A stretch of DNA of 64,000 nucleotides from positions 62,001 to 126,000 of the forward strand of contig CAIQWD010000072.1 in the NCBI GenBank assembly GCA_903875445.1. The letters run 5' to 3'. The DNA is from an uncultured delta proteobacterium. GTDB taxonomy: Bacteria; Desulfobacterota; Desulfobulbia; Desulfobulbales; Desulfocapsaceae. A model generated the notes under the pieces. That model saw nothing but the letters and a program-made list of their open reading frames with translations, did no database searches and was not told where the DNA came from. The translations under genes were made by a program, and so were the position numbers. Shown here piece after piece: positions 9,730 to 18,660 of the stretch. Position 1 is the first letter of the stretch. Each line of letters starts with the position of its first letter.

Positions 9730-10542
9730 ATGACATTCCTCACTTTTCCCCAGATCGATCCGATACTTTTCAGTCTTGGTCCACTGCATATCCGTTGGTA
9801 CGGGCTGATGTATGTTCTCGGTTTTCTTGCCAGCTATTATCTGGTGCAAAAACAGATACGAGAGCAGAATTTCCACAGGCTCGAAGAGCAGTTTGAAAAC
9901 CTTAATATGGTCCTCATTATCGCCGTTGTTATCGGCGGTCGGCTGGGCTATGTCCTGTTCTATAATTTCTCATACTATCTTGCCCATCCGCTGGAAATTC
10001 CGGCCACCTGGAGCGGCGGCATGTCATTCCACGGGGCCTGTCTTGCGCTTGTTATTGGCGGATGGCTGTTTTGTCGGAAAAAGCAGGTTGATTTCTGGCA
10101 GGCAGCCGATCTTTACACTGCAACCATCCCAATCGGCATTGGACTTGGCAGGATCGGTAATTTCATCAACGGGGAACTCTTTGGCCGCGCCACCAGCCTA
10201 CCATGGGGGATGGTATTTCCGGACGGTGGTCCATTGCCGCGCCATCCATCTCAACTCTACGAAGCCTTGTTGGAGGGCCTCCTGCTCTTCGTCCTTCTCT
10301 GGATCATGCGCCGCAGACCTTGGCAGCACGCCAAATACTGGCCTCACGGCAGCATCTTCGCACTGTTTCTTTTTGCCTATGGATGTATGCGAATCTTTGT
10401 TGAAAATTTCCGCGAGCCGGACCCGCAACTAGGTTATTTCTTTGGCCTCTTTACCATGGGACAGTTTCTCAGTGGAGCCATGGTAATCAGCGGTTTTCTG
10501 GTATGGAAGTTCCGTTTGCATTCCCACTCCGCCCGAAAATAG
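9730..10542 (+). CDS. lgt: Prolipoprotein diacylglyceryl transferase
   Basis: The 270-residue inner-membrane enzyme transfers diacylglycerol from phosphatidylglycerol to the lipobox cysteine of prolipoproteins. It has about seven hydrophobic segments. The essential histidine lies in SFHGACLAL (H101), and the Lgt signature GRIGNFINGELFG is at 140-152, including the essential arginine R141. Lipoprotein substrates such as BamD (53805) occur in the window. The gene is 19 bp after mnmG and could be cotranscribed. Confidence 0.96.
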   Translation: MTFLTFPQIDPILFSLGPLHIRWYGLMYVLGFLASYYLVQKQIREQNFHRLEEQFENLNMVLIIAVVIGGRLGYVLFYNFSYYLAHPLEIPATWSGGMSFHGACLALVIGGWLFCRKKQVDFWQAADLYTATIPIGIGLGRIGNFINGELFGRATSLPWGMVFPDGGPLPRHPSQLYEALLEGLLLFVLLWIMRRRPWQHAKYWPHGSIFALFLFAYGCMRIFVENFREPDPQLGYFFGLFTMGQFLSGAMVISGFLVWKFRLHSHSARK

Positions 10543-10645
10543 CGTCAAGAATCCCCGCAGTCGTTACATTGCCCAGAAAAAACCACCCCGAAGCCGTCAG
10601 CACTTTTGAATGGCTATTCCCAACAGGCCTCTCGAAAGCAAGAGT

Positions 10646-10918
10646 TCACTGCAGTTTAACCGAGAGCGTTTTTGCCGGTCTGAATTTCACCACATTGTGC
10701 GCAGGAATGATGATGCTTTGTCCGGTCACGGGGTTTCTCCCCTTTTGTGCCCCTCTTTCCACAACCCTAAAAGAACCAAAACCGGACAGGTTTACCTTCT
10801 CACCTTTCTCCATGGCGTTGGCCATGTGAATCAGTACTCTGTTCAATGCCTGTTCTGCCTGTACCTTTGTTATTCCGCCGACTCCTGCTATCGTTGCGAC
10901 CAGTTCACCTTTGTTCAT
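10646..10918 (-). CDS. HU family nucleoid protein
   Basis: A 90-residue HU/IHF-fold DNA-bending protein with the signature GFGSFRVVERGAQKGRNPVTG and an arm rich in Ile/Pro/Lys (IIIPAHNVVKF). It opens MNKGELVATIAGVGGITK, as HU proteins do. The arm sequence and lack of IHF-specific residues favour HU. It is convergent with lgt. A second member of the fold is at 46562 and is more IHF-like. Confidence 0.93.
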   Translation of the reverse strand: MNKGELVATIAGVGGITKVQAEQALNRVLIHMANAMEKGEKVNLSGFGSFRVVERGAQKGRNPVTGQSIIIPAHNVVKFRPAKTLSVKLQ

Positions 10919-11333
10919 TTTGATCCGACCTTTTTTCCTTGTTGAGCGTCATGTTTTCCGATCCCGATAAACGGGGCTCTTCTCAGTACCCCTCTTGGGG
11001 AGCTTGCAAGTCTCTTCTCCAAAAATTCTTCGCAAAAACCATGCAAACAATTTTTCTCAAGAGACTCAAACTGCATGTATTACTAGCCGCTTCATTGGAA
11101 AAAACAATCGTCGGATATACCTTATTTTTTCTAGGTACTTTTACCCATATCTGTTCAAGAATAATAATTAGGTTAAATATCAAAGAGTAAACAACAGAGG
11201 ATAGTGAGAGCAGTAAGGAAGCGTTACGAAATAGCTTGGAATTTTTTAGAATTTGGTTAGTGCTTCTTATGCGATTCGCTTTGGGTATTATAAAAAGTGG
11301 ACAAAGCCTCAAATGCTAGACATGAACCCCAGC
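10919..11333. other. AT-rich intergenic region with a long imperfect inverted repeat
   Basis: No credible gene: a 109-codon minus-strand frame (10983-11312) has no family character and no good start. The notable structure is an imperfect inverted repeat at 11009-11066. Its outer arms AGTCTCTT (11009-11016) and AAGAGACT (11059-11066) match perfectly, as do the inner arms AAAAATT (11021-11027) and AATTTTT (11049-11055). An asymmetric internal loop separates them, and a 21-nt loop closes the hairpin. On the minus strand it would lie in the HU 5' leader or downstream of the response-regulator gene. A small CCCC-TCTT-GGGG hairpin is at about 10989-11000. Confidence 0.45.
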
Positions 11334-11999
11334 TCATTCTGAGGTGACAAAACCGTTACGGACAGCATAATTTACCATCTCGACGCTGTTTTTTCGGTTG
11401 AATTTGCGCAAGAGATTGGAACGATGATGATCAACCGTTCGCTGACTCAAATGGAGCTGTTCGGCCATTTGTTTGCTGGTAAGACCCTTGACAACCAGTT
11501 GTAAAATCTCCTTTTCTCGTCTGGTTAATTCCTGGAAAGGGCTCTTTTTTTCATTACGATACATGGATATGACATCATCGGCAAAATCTTCAGCCATAAA
11601 AGGTGATATATAGCTTCTCCCTGACAGAACTTTTTCAATCGCCACCAGGAGTTCATTGTCAGAGTCATCCTTCATCAGGTACCCGTCAGCCCCTGCCGAC
11701 ATTGCATTATAAAAGTACTGCTTATTGTTATGCATGGTAAGCATCAGTATCTTTATCCAGGGATACGTACTTTTCACCTTACCAATGGTTTCCATACCAC
11801 CGATACCGGGCATGGCGATATCAAGGATGATAAGATCCGCCTCGGAAGTTTCGAGGAGATCTAGGAGTTCCTCGCCACTGCTCGCCTCTCCAACAACCTG
11901 TAAGGCTTCATTGGCTTTAATTATTCTTTTAATGCCATGGCGAATAAGGACATGATCGTCAGCAAGTACTATTCGAATTTCTTTTTTAGTCGGTATCAT
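11334..11999 (-). CDS. NarL/FixJ-type response regulator with LuxR HTH
   Basis: A 221-residue two-component response regulator. The receiver domain (about 8-125) has the acidic pair DD (14-15), the phospho-acceptor Asp60 in LIILDIAMPG, and the conserved Lys in YLMKDD. A LuxR/NarL helix-turn-helix follows at about 155-205 (LTRREKEILQLV, then LSQRTVDHHRSNL). It probably activates or represses transcription after phosphorylation. No histidine kinase lies nearby, so it is an orphan here and its signal is unknown. GAGGG lies a few bases before the ATG at 11999. Confidence 0.92.
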   Translation of the reverse strand: MIPTKKEIRIVLADDHVLIRHGIKRIIKANEALQVVGEASSGEELLDLLETSEADLIILDIAMPGIGGMETIGKVKSTYPWIKILMLTMHNNKQYFYNAMSAGADGYLMKDDSDNELLVAIEKVLSGRSYISPFMAEDFADDVISMYRNEKKSPFQELTRREKEILQLVVKGLTSKQMAEQLHLSQRTVDHHRSNLLRKFNRKNSVEMVNYAVRNGFVTSE

Positions 12000-12225
12000 T
12001 TTGCCCTCTTAGTTGCAACCGTCAAACATTACTGATTCGAGTCGAAATGTCTTCCCTGGATCTGTGCAAACCGCAAGCATATTTTTGATAACCATAATTT
12101 ATTATAAATTGCAATTTCCAGTGGATCACCCTGCGACAAATCACACGGATAGCATAAGCCCAACATGGTATTGTCTGGACGAACACGTTGCAAAAATTGC
12201 TGTTTGTCGATAGTATATCGGTGAC

Positions 12226-14016
12226 ATGAACCTCACCACTTACAAGCCTCTGCCCCTGCCTGTATCCTGGGAAGAATGTGCCGCCCGAGGCTGGACCGAA
12301 CTTGACATCTTGCTCGTTACCGGAGATGCTTACGTCGACCATCCTTCTTACGGTGTGGCTCTTCTCGGACGTCTGCTTCTCAGTCATGGTTACCGAGTTG
12401 CCATCCTTTCCCAGCCTCGCTTTGATACTTCGGCAGACTTCAGCGTATTCCCTGTACCGTTACTCTTTTGCGGCATTACCGCCGGAAATCTTGACTCAAT
12501 TGTCGCGAATTACAGCGGTAACGGCAAGGTTCGCGACATCGATGCCTACTCTCCGGGCGGCAATCCTTGGCGTGGCGAGATACAGAGCAAATCGCAACGA
12601 CGACGCCCCGATCGTGCCAGCCTTCTCTATGCAAGCCTTGCCCGCTCGGTATTTCGTGGTATTCCCATCGTTCTCGGAGGAATAGAAGCCTCTCTTCGAA
12701 GGTTTGTCCACTATGATTACAAACAAGAAGGACTCAGGTCATCATTTCTGACCGATGCCAAGGCAGATATTCTCGTCTATGGCATGGGTGAAAAAGCAGT
12801 GCTTGACATCGCCGCAGAATGCCGCCGTAAAGCCCCACTCTCGCACATTGCCGGTACGTGCAGGCGACTTACCGATCGGGAGGTAGTTGCCTGCTATCCC
12901 GACTTCGAGGCCAAAAGCTGCAAAAAATTCCTCGTCCTTCCCTCCTGGGCAGAAATCGGCAGCCAGCCGGATCGCTTCCTCGACGCAGAGATAGAGCTTG
13001 ACCGACATGCCCGGGCATATTCCCCGAGAATCATTCTGCAACGCCAGCAAACCCATTGGGTAGTGCAGCAGCCCGCCCCTCCGCCATTGACACCCGAGGA
13101 GCTTGATGCCCTGTACAGCTTGCCCTTTACGCGCCGCCCCCATCCTCTCGGGCCGGAGATTCCTGCATATCGGATGATCAGGGATTCGGTGACCATCGTC
13201 CGCGGCTGCTCCGGCAACTGCTCCTTTTGCGCCATCACCAGACACCAGGGGCCGGCAATCATCTCACGCAGCCAGAAATCGATTGTCGCAGAATGCCAAG
13301 GAATTGCCCAAATGAAAGATTTTGGTGGAACCATCACTGATCTCGGCGGACCAACGGTTAACCTGTATGGAACCAGCTGCGCTATTGGCTCGTGTAAAAA
13401 ACGGGATTGTCTTTACCCGAAACTCTGCCCCAACCTCCGGATAAACGAAGAATCCTTTCTCTCCCTGCTCAAAGCGGTTTCAGACGTAGATGGCATAAAA
13501 CACCTTTTTATCTCATCCGGGTTGCGGATGGAACTTCTCCTGCAAACCCCGCGCTTGCTGGAAACCATACTCAGGTCGCACACGCCCGGGGCGTTGAAAA
13601 TAGCTCCGGAACACAGCGATGACGCTTTGCTTCGTCTCATGCACAAGGAACCCCACGCCCTTCTTCAAAATTTCGTCAAAAAATGCCGGGAGATAGGTGA
13701 AAAGATAGGAAAAAAAATTGAACTTAGCCCTTACATAATCATTTCCCATCCGGGCTCTACACCGGAGTTGGTCGAAAGATTAGGGAACGACTTGCAAAAG
13801 TTGGCACTGAAGGCGAGAAAATTTCAGGATTTCACTCCTACTCCGGGGACCCTCTCAACCGCCATGTATGTGACAGGGCTCAGACCGGACACCAAACAAG
13901 CAATCGTTGTTCCCCGCGGCCATAGAGACCGGCAGCAAGAACGCCGTATTTTGGAAGAACATATGCACCGGAAGGGTCCCGGCAGAAAGAATTTTCAGCA
14001 TTGCAAAAAGAGATAA
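12226..14016 (+). CDS. YgiQ family radical SAM protein
   Basis: A 596-residue YgiQ/UPF0313 protein. The N-terminal region resembles a B12-binding-like domain (DILLVTGDAYVDHPSYGVAL). The radical SAM cluster motif is CSGNCSFC (Cys328, Cys332, Cys335), followed by a TIM barrel and a DUF3362-type C-terminus (DFTPTPGTLSTAMYVTG). The reaction of the family is unknown. The start MNLTTYKPLPLPVSW matches family members. The reading ends 35 bp before the convergent autokinase gene, with a small palindrome (CCGGCGATCGCCGG, 14019-14032) between them. Confidence 0.93.
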   Translation: MNLTTYKPLPLPVSWEECAARGWTELDILLVTGDAYVDHPSYGVALLGRLLLSHGYRVAILSQPRFDTSADFSVFPVPLLFCGITAGNLDSIVANYSGNGKVRDIDAYSPGGNPWRGEIQSKSQRRRPDRASLLYASLARSVFRGIPIVLGGIEASLRRFVHYDYKQEGLRSSFLTDAKADILVYGMGEKAVLDIAAECRRKAPLSHIAGTCRRLTDREVVACYPDFEAKSCKKFLVLPSWAEIGSQPDRFLDAEIELDRHARAYSPRIILQRQQTHWVVQQPAPPPLTPEELDALYSLPFTRRPHPLGPEIPAYRMIRDSVTIVRGCSGNCSFCAITRHQGPAIISRSQKSIVAECQGIAQMKDFGGTITDLGGPTVNLYGTSCAIGSCKKRDCLYPKLCPNLRINEESFLSLLKAVSDVDGIKHLFISSGLRMELLLQTPRLLETILRSHTPGALKIAPEHSDDALLRLMHKEPHALLQNFVKKCREIGEKIGKKIELSPYIIISHPGSTPELVERLGNDLQKLALKARKFQDFTPTPGTLSTAMYVTGLRPDTKQAIVVPRGHRDRQQERRILEEHMHRKGPGRKNFQHCKKR

Positions 14017-14051
14017 CTCCGGCGATCGCCGGTCGATAGTATAACTCGACG

Positions 14052-14930
14052 CTATCGCTCCTTTTTGTTATAGTAACCCCCGTAATATGCGTAACTTTTA
14101 TTGATGAGTCTCGAAGTGACGATATTGCTCTTGTAGCCGTTGAAGACCACTCCAATAATTTTCTGCTTGCCGATGTCTTCGATTGCTTGTTCGATCAGGA
14201 CGCGGCCTGAGACCCCCTGTCGCACCACCAAAACTACACCATCAACCGCCTGGGCGAGAACCATCGATTCGGAGGCGACTCTCAGCGGCGGGCTGTCAAA
14301 AATTACGAATCTGTCCGGATAGCGAGAGGAAAGTTCCCCAACCAGTTCATGCATCCGTCCCGAGCCAAGCAGTTCGGCAGGATTTACAGGCGGGACGCCA
14401 CTGGCCAGGATGGAGAGTTTTTCCATTGAAGTCTTGCGAATGAGGGTTGCAATTTCAATATTATTCTTGAGATAATCGGCCAGACCACGATTGCGAGACA
14501 GCCCGAAAAGACCTGCCAAGGTAGGAAGGCGGAGATCACAGTCCACCAGCAGACAATGTTGATCCACTCCTTGGGCGAGGGCAACTCCCAAATTGGCCGA
14601 AACAAAACTCTTGCCTTCCTTGGGGAGTATCGAGGTAACCATTATAGTTCTCGAATTCTGTCTGCCTTCATGGGGTATCAAGATTTTCGAGCGCAAAATA
14701 CGAAAGGCTTCGGCCACCTCACCAGAGAAGTTTACCGATTGCACCAGCCTATCGTCCCACTTTCCGGACCCTTCTTGGGAAAGGGAATGATCTGCAACCG
14801 CGTCTGTTTGCGCTCTATGTTCCTGGTTGTTAATTCCTTGATCTCCATCGGTCGCGTATGAGGATTGGAGTTCCTGACCAATTTGCAAGGAAAATCCGGT
14901 CTTTTCCTGAGTACTTGAAAACTTTCCCAT
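14052..14930 (-). CDS. XrtA-type tyrosine autokinase (CpsD/CapB family)
   Basis: This 292-residue BY-kinase is expected to autophosphorylate on tyrosines and control polysaccharide chain length with the GumC/Wzz partner encoded at 15930. It has a Walker A motif ILPKEGKS (101-108), Walker A' LLVDCD (127-132) and Walker B FVIFDSPP. The C-terminal tail SYAYYGGYYNKKER is tyrosine-rich, as in autokinases. The first about 65 residues are a low-complexity polar leader. It is the last gene of a three-gene unit, 9 bp after the ExeA-like ATPase. The XrtA assignment comes from the neighbours; no exosortase is in the window. Confidence 0.9.
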   Translation of the reverse strand: MGKFSSTQEKTGFSLQIGQELQSSYATDGDQGINNQEHRAQTDAVADHSLSQEGSGKWDDRLVQSVNFSGEVAEAFRILRSKILIPHEGRQNSRTIMVTSILPKEGKSFVSANLGVALAQGVDQHCLLVDCDLRLPTLAGLFGLSRNRGLADYLKNNIEIATLIRKTSMEKLSILASGVPPVNPAELLGSGRMHELVGELSSRYPDRFVIFDSPPLRVASESMVLAQAVDGVVLVVRQGVSGRVLIEQAIEDIGKQKIIGVVFNGYKSNIVTSRLINKSYAYYGGYYNKKER

Positions 14931-14939
14931 TGTATACTA

Positions 14940-15914
14940 TCAACCAAAGTTGAAAAGTCTTTTAATATACTGATAAATCGGCTGTATCCAGCCTTTCTGA
15001 TAAGCGTAAACAACTCCAGTTCCTTCAAGCAACAAAATACCTAACACACCCCAGATGATCCAACGTCGCCAGAATGTTTTTTCCGGTGCCAGATAAAAGG
15101 CACTCTTATCCCCAGGAATATATAACTGTTCAACACATTCGCGGATTAATTTGTCATCGACCTCAATTTTATCTCTTGAGAAGGCGGCTAGCAAGGCATT
15201 GTCGCAGATGATATTGATTTGCCTCGGATTGCCACCGGTTGCTGCATATATCAAGTGCAAGGCCTTTTCAGTGAACAGGGTGTTGTTTTGTGCCCCTGAT
15301 CGATTCAACCTGAAAAGCACATATTGCAGAGAGTCTTCCTTGGAAAGCTGATTGAGGTGATAGCGGACCGCTATACGTTGACTGAGAGGAGAAAGTTGTT
15401 TCTCATTCAGTCGGCCTAAAAGTTCTGGTTGGCCGACCAAAAAGATGCTGAGAACATTTTTAACCTCCGCTGCCATATTGACCAGCAAGCGCATCTCTTC
15501 AAGCAGGTCCGTGGGCAAGGCGTGGGCTTCATCAATGATCAGCAGCACCTTTCTGTTGGTTTTCTTACACTCTTCCAAGAGCTTAGTGAAAAGGAAGAGA
15601 AATTTCGCTTTATTGCCATCAAAAAGAAGGCCGAGCTGCGCAGCAAAATAGTAGAAGAAATCATTAATTTCAAGGGTAGGATTGGAAATCACACAGAGAT
15701 ATCCGGGGTTTTCCAGGGTCTTCGAGAGCACATTAATAAGAGTTGTTTTCCCGGTTCCCACTCCTCCAGTAAACAGTAAAAACCCCTTATCTGACACAAC
15801 GCCGTGCTTCAATACCGCTAAGGCCTCTTTATGCGTTTCCCCAAGAAAGAGAATATTGGAATCCGGTGTCAATTCAAATGGCTTTCGAAGCAGCCCAAAA
15901 TGGTTTCTATACAT
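14940..15914 (-). CDS. ExeA/GspA-like AAA ATPase, XrtA-associated
   Basis: A 324-residue protein opening MYRNHFGLLRKPFELTPD, the standard start of ExeA/GspA-type ATPases. The Walker A motif is GGVGTGKTT (50-58), Walker B with DEAH is VLLIIDEAHALP, and sensor and C-terminal lid regions follow. A single membrane segment lies near the C-terminus (about 286-306, WIIWGVLGILLLEGTGVVYA), with a short tail after it. In exosortase-linked polysaccharide loci this protein sits between the chain-length determinant and the autokinase, exactly as here (16 bp and 9 bp gaps). It is probably an inner-membrane ATPase for assembly of the export machinery. Confidence 0.9.
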   Translation of the reverse strand: MYRNHFGLLRKPFELTPDSNILFLGETHKEALAVLKHGVVSDKGFLLFTGGVGTGKTTLINVLSKTLENPGYLCVISNPTLEINDFFYYFAAQLGLLFDGNKAKFLFLFTKLLEECKKTNRKVLLIIDEAHALPTDLLEEMRLLVNMAAEVKNVLSIFLVGQPELLGRLNEKQLSPLSQRIAVRYHLNQLSKEDSLQYVLFRLNRSGAQNNTLFTEKALHLIYAATGGNPRQINIICDNALLAAFSRDKIEVDDKLIRECVEQLYIPGDKSAFYLAPEKTFWRRWIIWGVLGILLLEGTGVVYAYQKGWIQPIYQYIKRLFNFG

Positions 15915-15929
15915 ATATTGATCTCTATA

Positions 15930-17552
15930 CTAGATAATGATATTGCCTTTAATCCAAACAACTGCAAATAAAGCCGCAACCACAATGGCCATAGCAATAA
16001 GGAAAATCGCGGAACAGACCTGCCACCTCAGCCTTTTTGTCTGCTCGGATTTTGTTTCAAGAAACGGAATGGTCGTAATTAATGGAACCCCCAGCAGTGG
16101 CCCAATTGTCTCAGGGTCACGAAAAGTAGTGTCGAAAAAATCCAGCACTAGAGAAAGCCCCATGCCGGAACCGATTCCAATTGCTGTTACAATACCTATA
16201 ATCATTGGGAAATTAGGTTTCACCGGTTTCTCGGGCATTCTGGCGGGATCTTCAATTTTAAACTGGCTGCCTTTCTGTCGCTTCTCAAGATTAAGCATCG
16301 ATTTCGCTTCGAGATCCTGGGCCACGAGATAGTCATAATGTTTTTTCAGCTGGCTGTATTCTCTGGTCAGGGCAGCCCACTCCGCTTCCCTGACAGGAGC
16401 GGCACTGACCCACTCTTCATACTGAGCGATGACCTTTTTTTGCTGTTCCTTTTCTGCCTTGATAGCCTCAATGTTCAGCAAGAGGTTTTTTTTCTGTGTC
16501 TCCAACTGAAGAACTACAGTATCCACGCCGTTTCTAGCAAGTGCCAACCCGGTCCGCCCTCCACTGGAACCGACGGTCATCGTGTCATCCTTTTCCGCGG
16601 CACCTGCTTGTTGGTCCCGGGACACTTCGCTTTCAAGTTTATCAATTAGCGCCTTGACCCTCTTTACTTCAGGATGTTTTTCTGTATAGCGGCTCAGCAA
16701 TTGCTCTAGAGTTTGCTTTGCTTTCGCCAAACGAACCTCTCTGCTCTGGGGAATTTCTTGGGCTGGAGTACGGGTACTGCTGTCAGTTTCTTCTTTTACG
16801 GCCAAGGTTGCTTCCAGAATCTTTTTCCTGTTGGTTATCTGATCTTGAATGAGGACACCGGTTCTTTCCAGGTCTTGAATACTGACCTGGCGGTCCTGAT
16901 ATTGTTTCTGCAAAGCTATCAATCTGGCGACATTCGATTCCCGTTGCTCAGGCATCTCATTGTAGTGCTTAAGCTTGTAATCACGCATGGAGTTTTCTTT
17001 GCGATCCATTGTCTCCTTAGCGGTTTCCAACTCATTACTGGTATAGGAGGATGTTTCGGTAGCTCTTTCCTCTCGATATTTCAGGTTTTCCTCAATAAAT
17101 TTTGCAGCCAGGGCGTTGGTTACTTTCACCACTTTATCCGGACTCTGGTGGTTGAAGGTAATCTTAAAAATATCTCCCTGGCTGGAAGGTTCGATTTTAA
17201 TAACCTTACGCATTCCCTCGACAACGTCCTCCATCGGCAATTTTTTGCGTGCTTCAGGATAAAGATTGAGATCAACAATGAGCTTTTCCAGGTTGGTGCG
17301 GCTGGTGACTATCTGGGTGAGAGTGCTGACGATATCGCGAATTCTTGAAGCCACATCAGCAGACATCTTGTTTGGACTGATTTTTTGCTGCTCATAGCTG
17401 AGCAGACTCGTTGCCTGATACACTTTAGGTGTAACAAGGTAAACCCCCAAACCAACGGGCAGGCTGAGCAGCAACATGGCGATGATAAATACCTTCCGCC
17501 TGAGGAGGAGATCGATATATTTATTTGCCAGCTGACGTTGTTTGGAATCCAT
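15930..17552 (-). CDS. GumC/Wzz-type polysaccharide chain-length determinant, XrtA-type
   Basis: A 540-residue inner-membrane protein. The first membrane segment is at about 18-37. A large periplasmic region with long coiled coils follows (about 165-240 and 340-420). A Pro-rich motif then leads into a second segment (EKPVKPNFPMIIGIVTAI), and there is an additional C-terminal membrane segment. This is the Wzz/GumC polysaccharide co-polymerase pattern that sets exopolysaccharide length. It is the first gene of the GumC-ATPase-autokinase unit. A perfect inverted repeat lies 38 bp upstream (17590-17610). No good ribosome binding site precedes the ATG. Confidence 0.9.
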   Translation of the reverse strand: MDSKQRQLANKYIDLLLRRKVFIIAMLLLSLPVGLGVYLVTPKVYQATSLLSYEQQKISPNKMSADVASRIRDIVSTLTQIVTSRTNLEKLIVDLNLYPEARKKLPMEDVVEGMRKVIKIEPSSQGDIFKITFNHQSPDKVVKVTNALAAKFIEENLKYREERATETSSYTSNELETAKETMDRKENSMRDYKLKHYNEMPEQRESNVARLIALQKQYQDRQVSIQDLERTGVLIQDQITNRKKILEATLAVKEETDSSTRTPAQEIPQSREVRLAKAKQTLEQLLSRYTEKHPEVKRVKALIDKLESEVSRDQQAGAAEKDDTMTVGSSGGRTGLALARNGVDTVVLQLETQKKNLLLNIEAIKAEKEQQKKVIAQYEEWVSAAPVREAEWAALTREYSQLKKHYDYLVAQDLEAKSMLNLEKRQKGSQFKIEDPARMPEKPVKPNFPMIIGIVTAIGIGSGMGLSLVLDFFDTTFRDPETIGPLLGVPLITTIPFLETKSEQTKRLRWQVCSAIFLIAMAIVVAALFAVVWIKGNIII

Positions 17553-17589
17553 GCAAGGGTATAAGAAAGTTATAAATGCGGTTTGCCGA

Positions 17590-17610
17590 CAATTGATGAA
17601 AAATCAATTG
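17590..17610. promoter_or_regulatory. Perfect inverted repeat upstream of the polysaccharide operon
   Basis: CAATTGAT-GAAAA-ATCAATTG is a perfect 8-bp repeat with a 5-bp spacer, located 38-58 bp before the GumC-like start. It resembles an operator of the CRP/FNR kind, but the FNR consensus has a 4-bp spacer, so the regulator is unknown. A second, looser pair CTATTG/CAATAG sits at 17625-17650. Confidence 0.4.
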
Positions 17611-17734
17611 AAATCCCAATATTGCTATTGCTCGTCTGCTTGAACAATAGAACATTTTATTATTTTTTTCAAATCATTACAAAGATCTTCTCGTTCGGGG
17701 CAAACATCCCTTAAGAAACACAAAAGAACATCTT

Positions 17735-18655
17735 TCAAAAATCTTCCGGAGCGAAAGAAACAGCCGAGGTTATGTTTGTACAGTTCCTGGCAAGCATGAA
17801 AAGACGATCGACACCCAGGGCAATGCCCGCCGCCTCCTGCAACTTTCCGAGATCTCGCAGAAAACGCTCCGGCATAACGACGTTACGGCCGCAATGGAGA
17901 TGGATAGCAGTAATTTCTTCCTCAAACCGGCGGCGTTGTTCCAGCTCGTCGGTGAGTTCGGAGAAACCGTTCGCCAGCTCCACCCCTTTTATATACAGCT
18001 CAAACCGTTCTGCTATGGATGGTTGGGAAGTACTTTTCCGTGCCAGAGAAGCAAGTTGGTGAGGATAGTCATAGAGAAATACCGGAACATCGGTTCCCAA
18101 ACGAGGTTCGACAAATTCACTGAGAATCTCATCAAAACTGCCCGTATCGAGAGCAGTTTTCAGAGGTATTGGGCTATATTGGGCGAAGGCATCGGCAACC
18201 GTCAGTTTCTGCCATCGTGCAGTCAAATCAATGCCGGCAAAGAGCGCTTTGTCATCCGAAGCGTAAGTGGAGGCGAGATAACTGTTCAATGTTGCATGGA
18301 GAAATCGTAAGAGCGCCTGGCAATCAGTCATCAATTGCGTGTAATCACAGCCTGTTCGATACCATTCCAGCAACTGAAATTCTTCTAGGTGGAGTCTGCC
18401 GAGTTCACCTTTACGAAAGCAGTGACTGAGCTGAAAAATCTTGTCGCAGCCCTGTGCCAGCAGCCTTTTCATGCACAACTCGGGAGATGTCTGGAGATAC
18501 TGCCCCTCAGAGGCGATCGGAACTATGTTGCTTTCCGGAAGATAGACGGGTTGCCGTAGGGGCGTATCGACTTCAAGAAACCCCTGGTCGTAAAAGAAAG
18601 ATCTGATACAACGAAAAAAGGCCGCACGCATGTGCAGCCCCTCAATGTTCAGCAC
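17735..18655 (-). CDS. epmA: EF-P lysine aminoacylase EpmA (PoxA/GenX)
   Basis: The 306-residue class II lysyl-tRNA synthetase-like enzyme lacks a tRNA anticodon-binding domain. It attaches (R)-beta-lysine to a lysine of elongation factor P. Motif 2 is visible as FRKGELGRLHLEEFQLLEWY and motif 3 as GIALGVDRLFML. It starts 5 bp after the efp stop, so enzyme and substrate are an operon. EpmB, the aminomutase that makes beta-lysine, is not in the window. The length fits EpmA rather than full LysRS. Confidence 0.95.
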   Translation of the reverse strand: MLNIEGLHMRAAFFRCIRSFFYDQGFLEVDTPLRQPVYLPESNIVPIASEGQYLQTSPELCMKRLLAQGCDKIFQLSHCFRKGELGRLHLEEFQLLEWYRTGCDYTQLMTDCQALLRFLHATLNSYLASTYASDDKALFAGIDLTARWQKLTVADAFAQYSPIPLKTALDTGSFDEILSEFVEPRLGTDVPVFLYDYPHQLASLARKSTSQPSIAERFELYIKGVELANGFSELTDELEQRRRFEEEITAIHLHCGRNVVMPERFLRDLGKLQEAAGIALGVDRLFMLARNCTNITSAVSFAPEDF

Positions 18656-18660
18656 TTATC

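Noticed and set aside
10983-11312. 109-codon minus-strand frame
   Set aside because: No recognisable domain, odd composition, overlaps a structured AT-rich spacer and has no good ribosome binding site.
14019-14032. GCGATCGC as a HIP1-type repeat element
   Set aside because: A single copy in a short spacer; I saw no iterated pattern in the intergenic regions.
17590-17610. FNR box
   Set aside because: The repeat has TTGAT and ATCAA half sites but a 5-bp spacer instead of the required 4.
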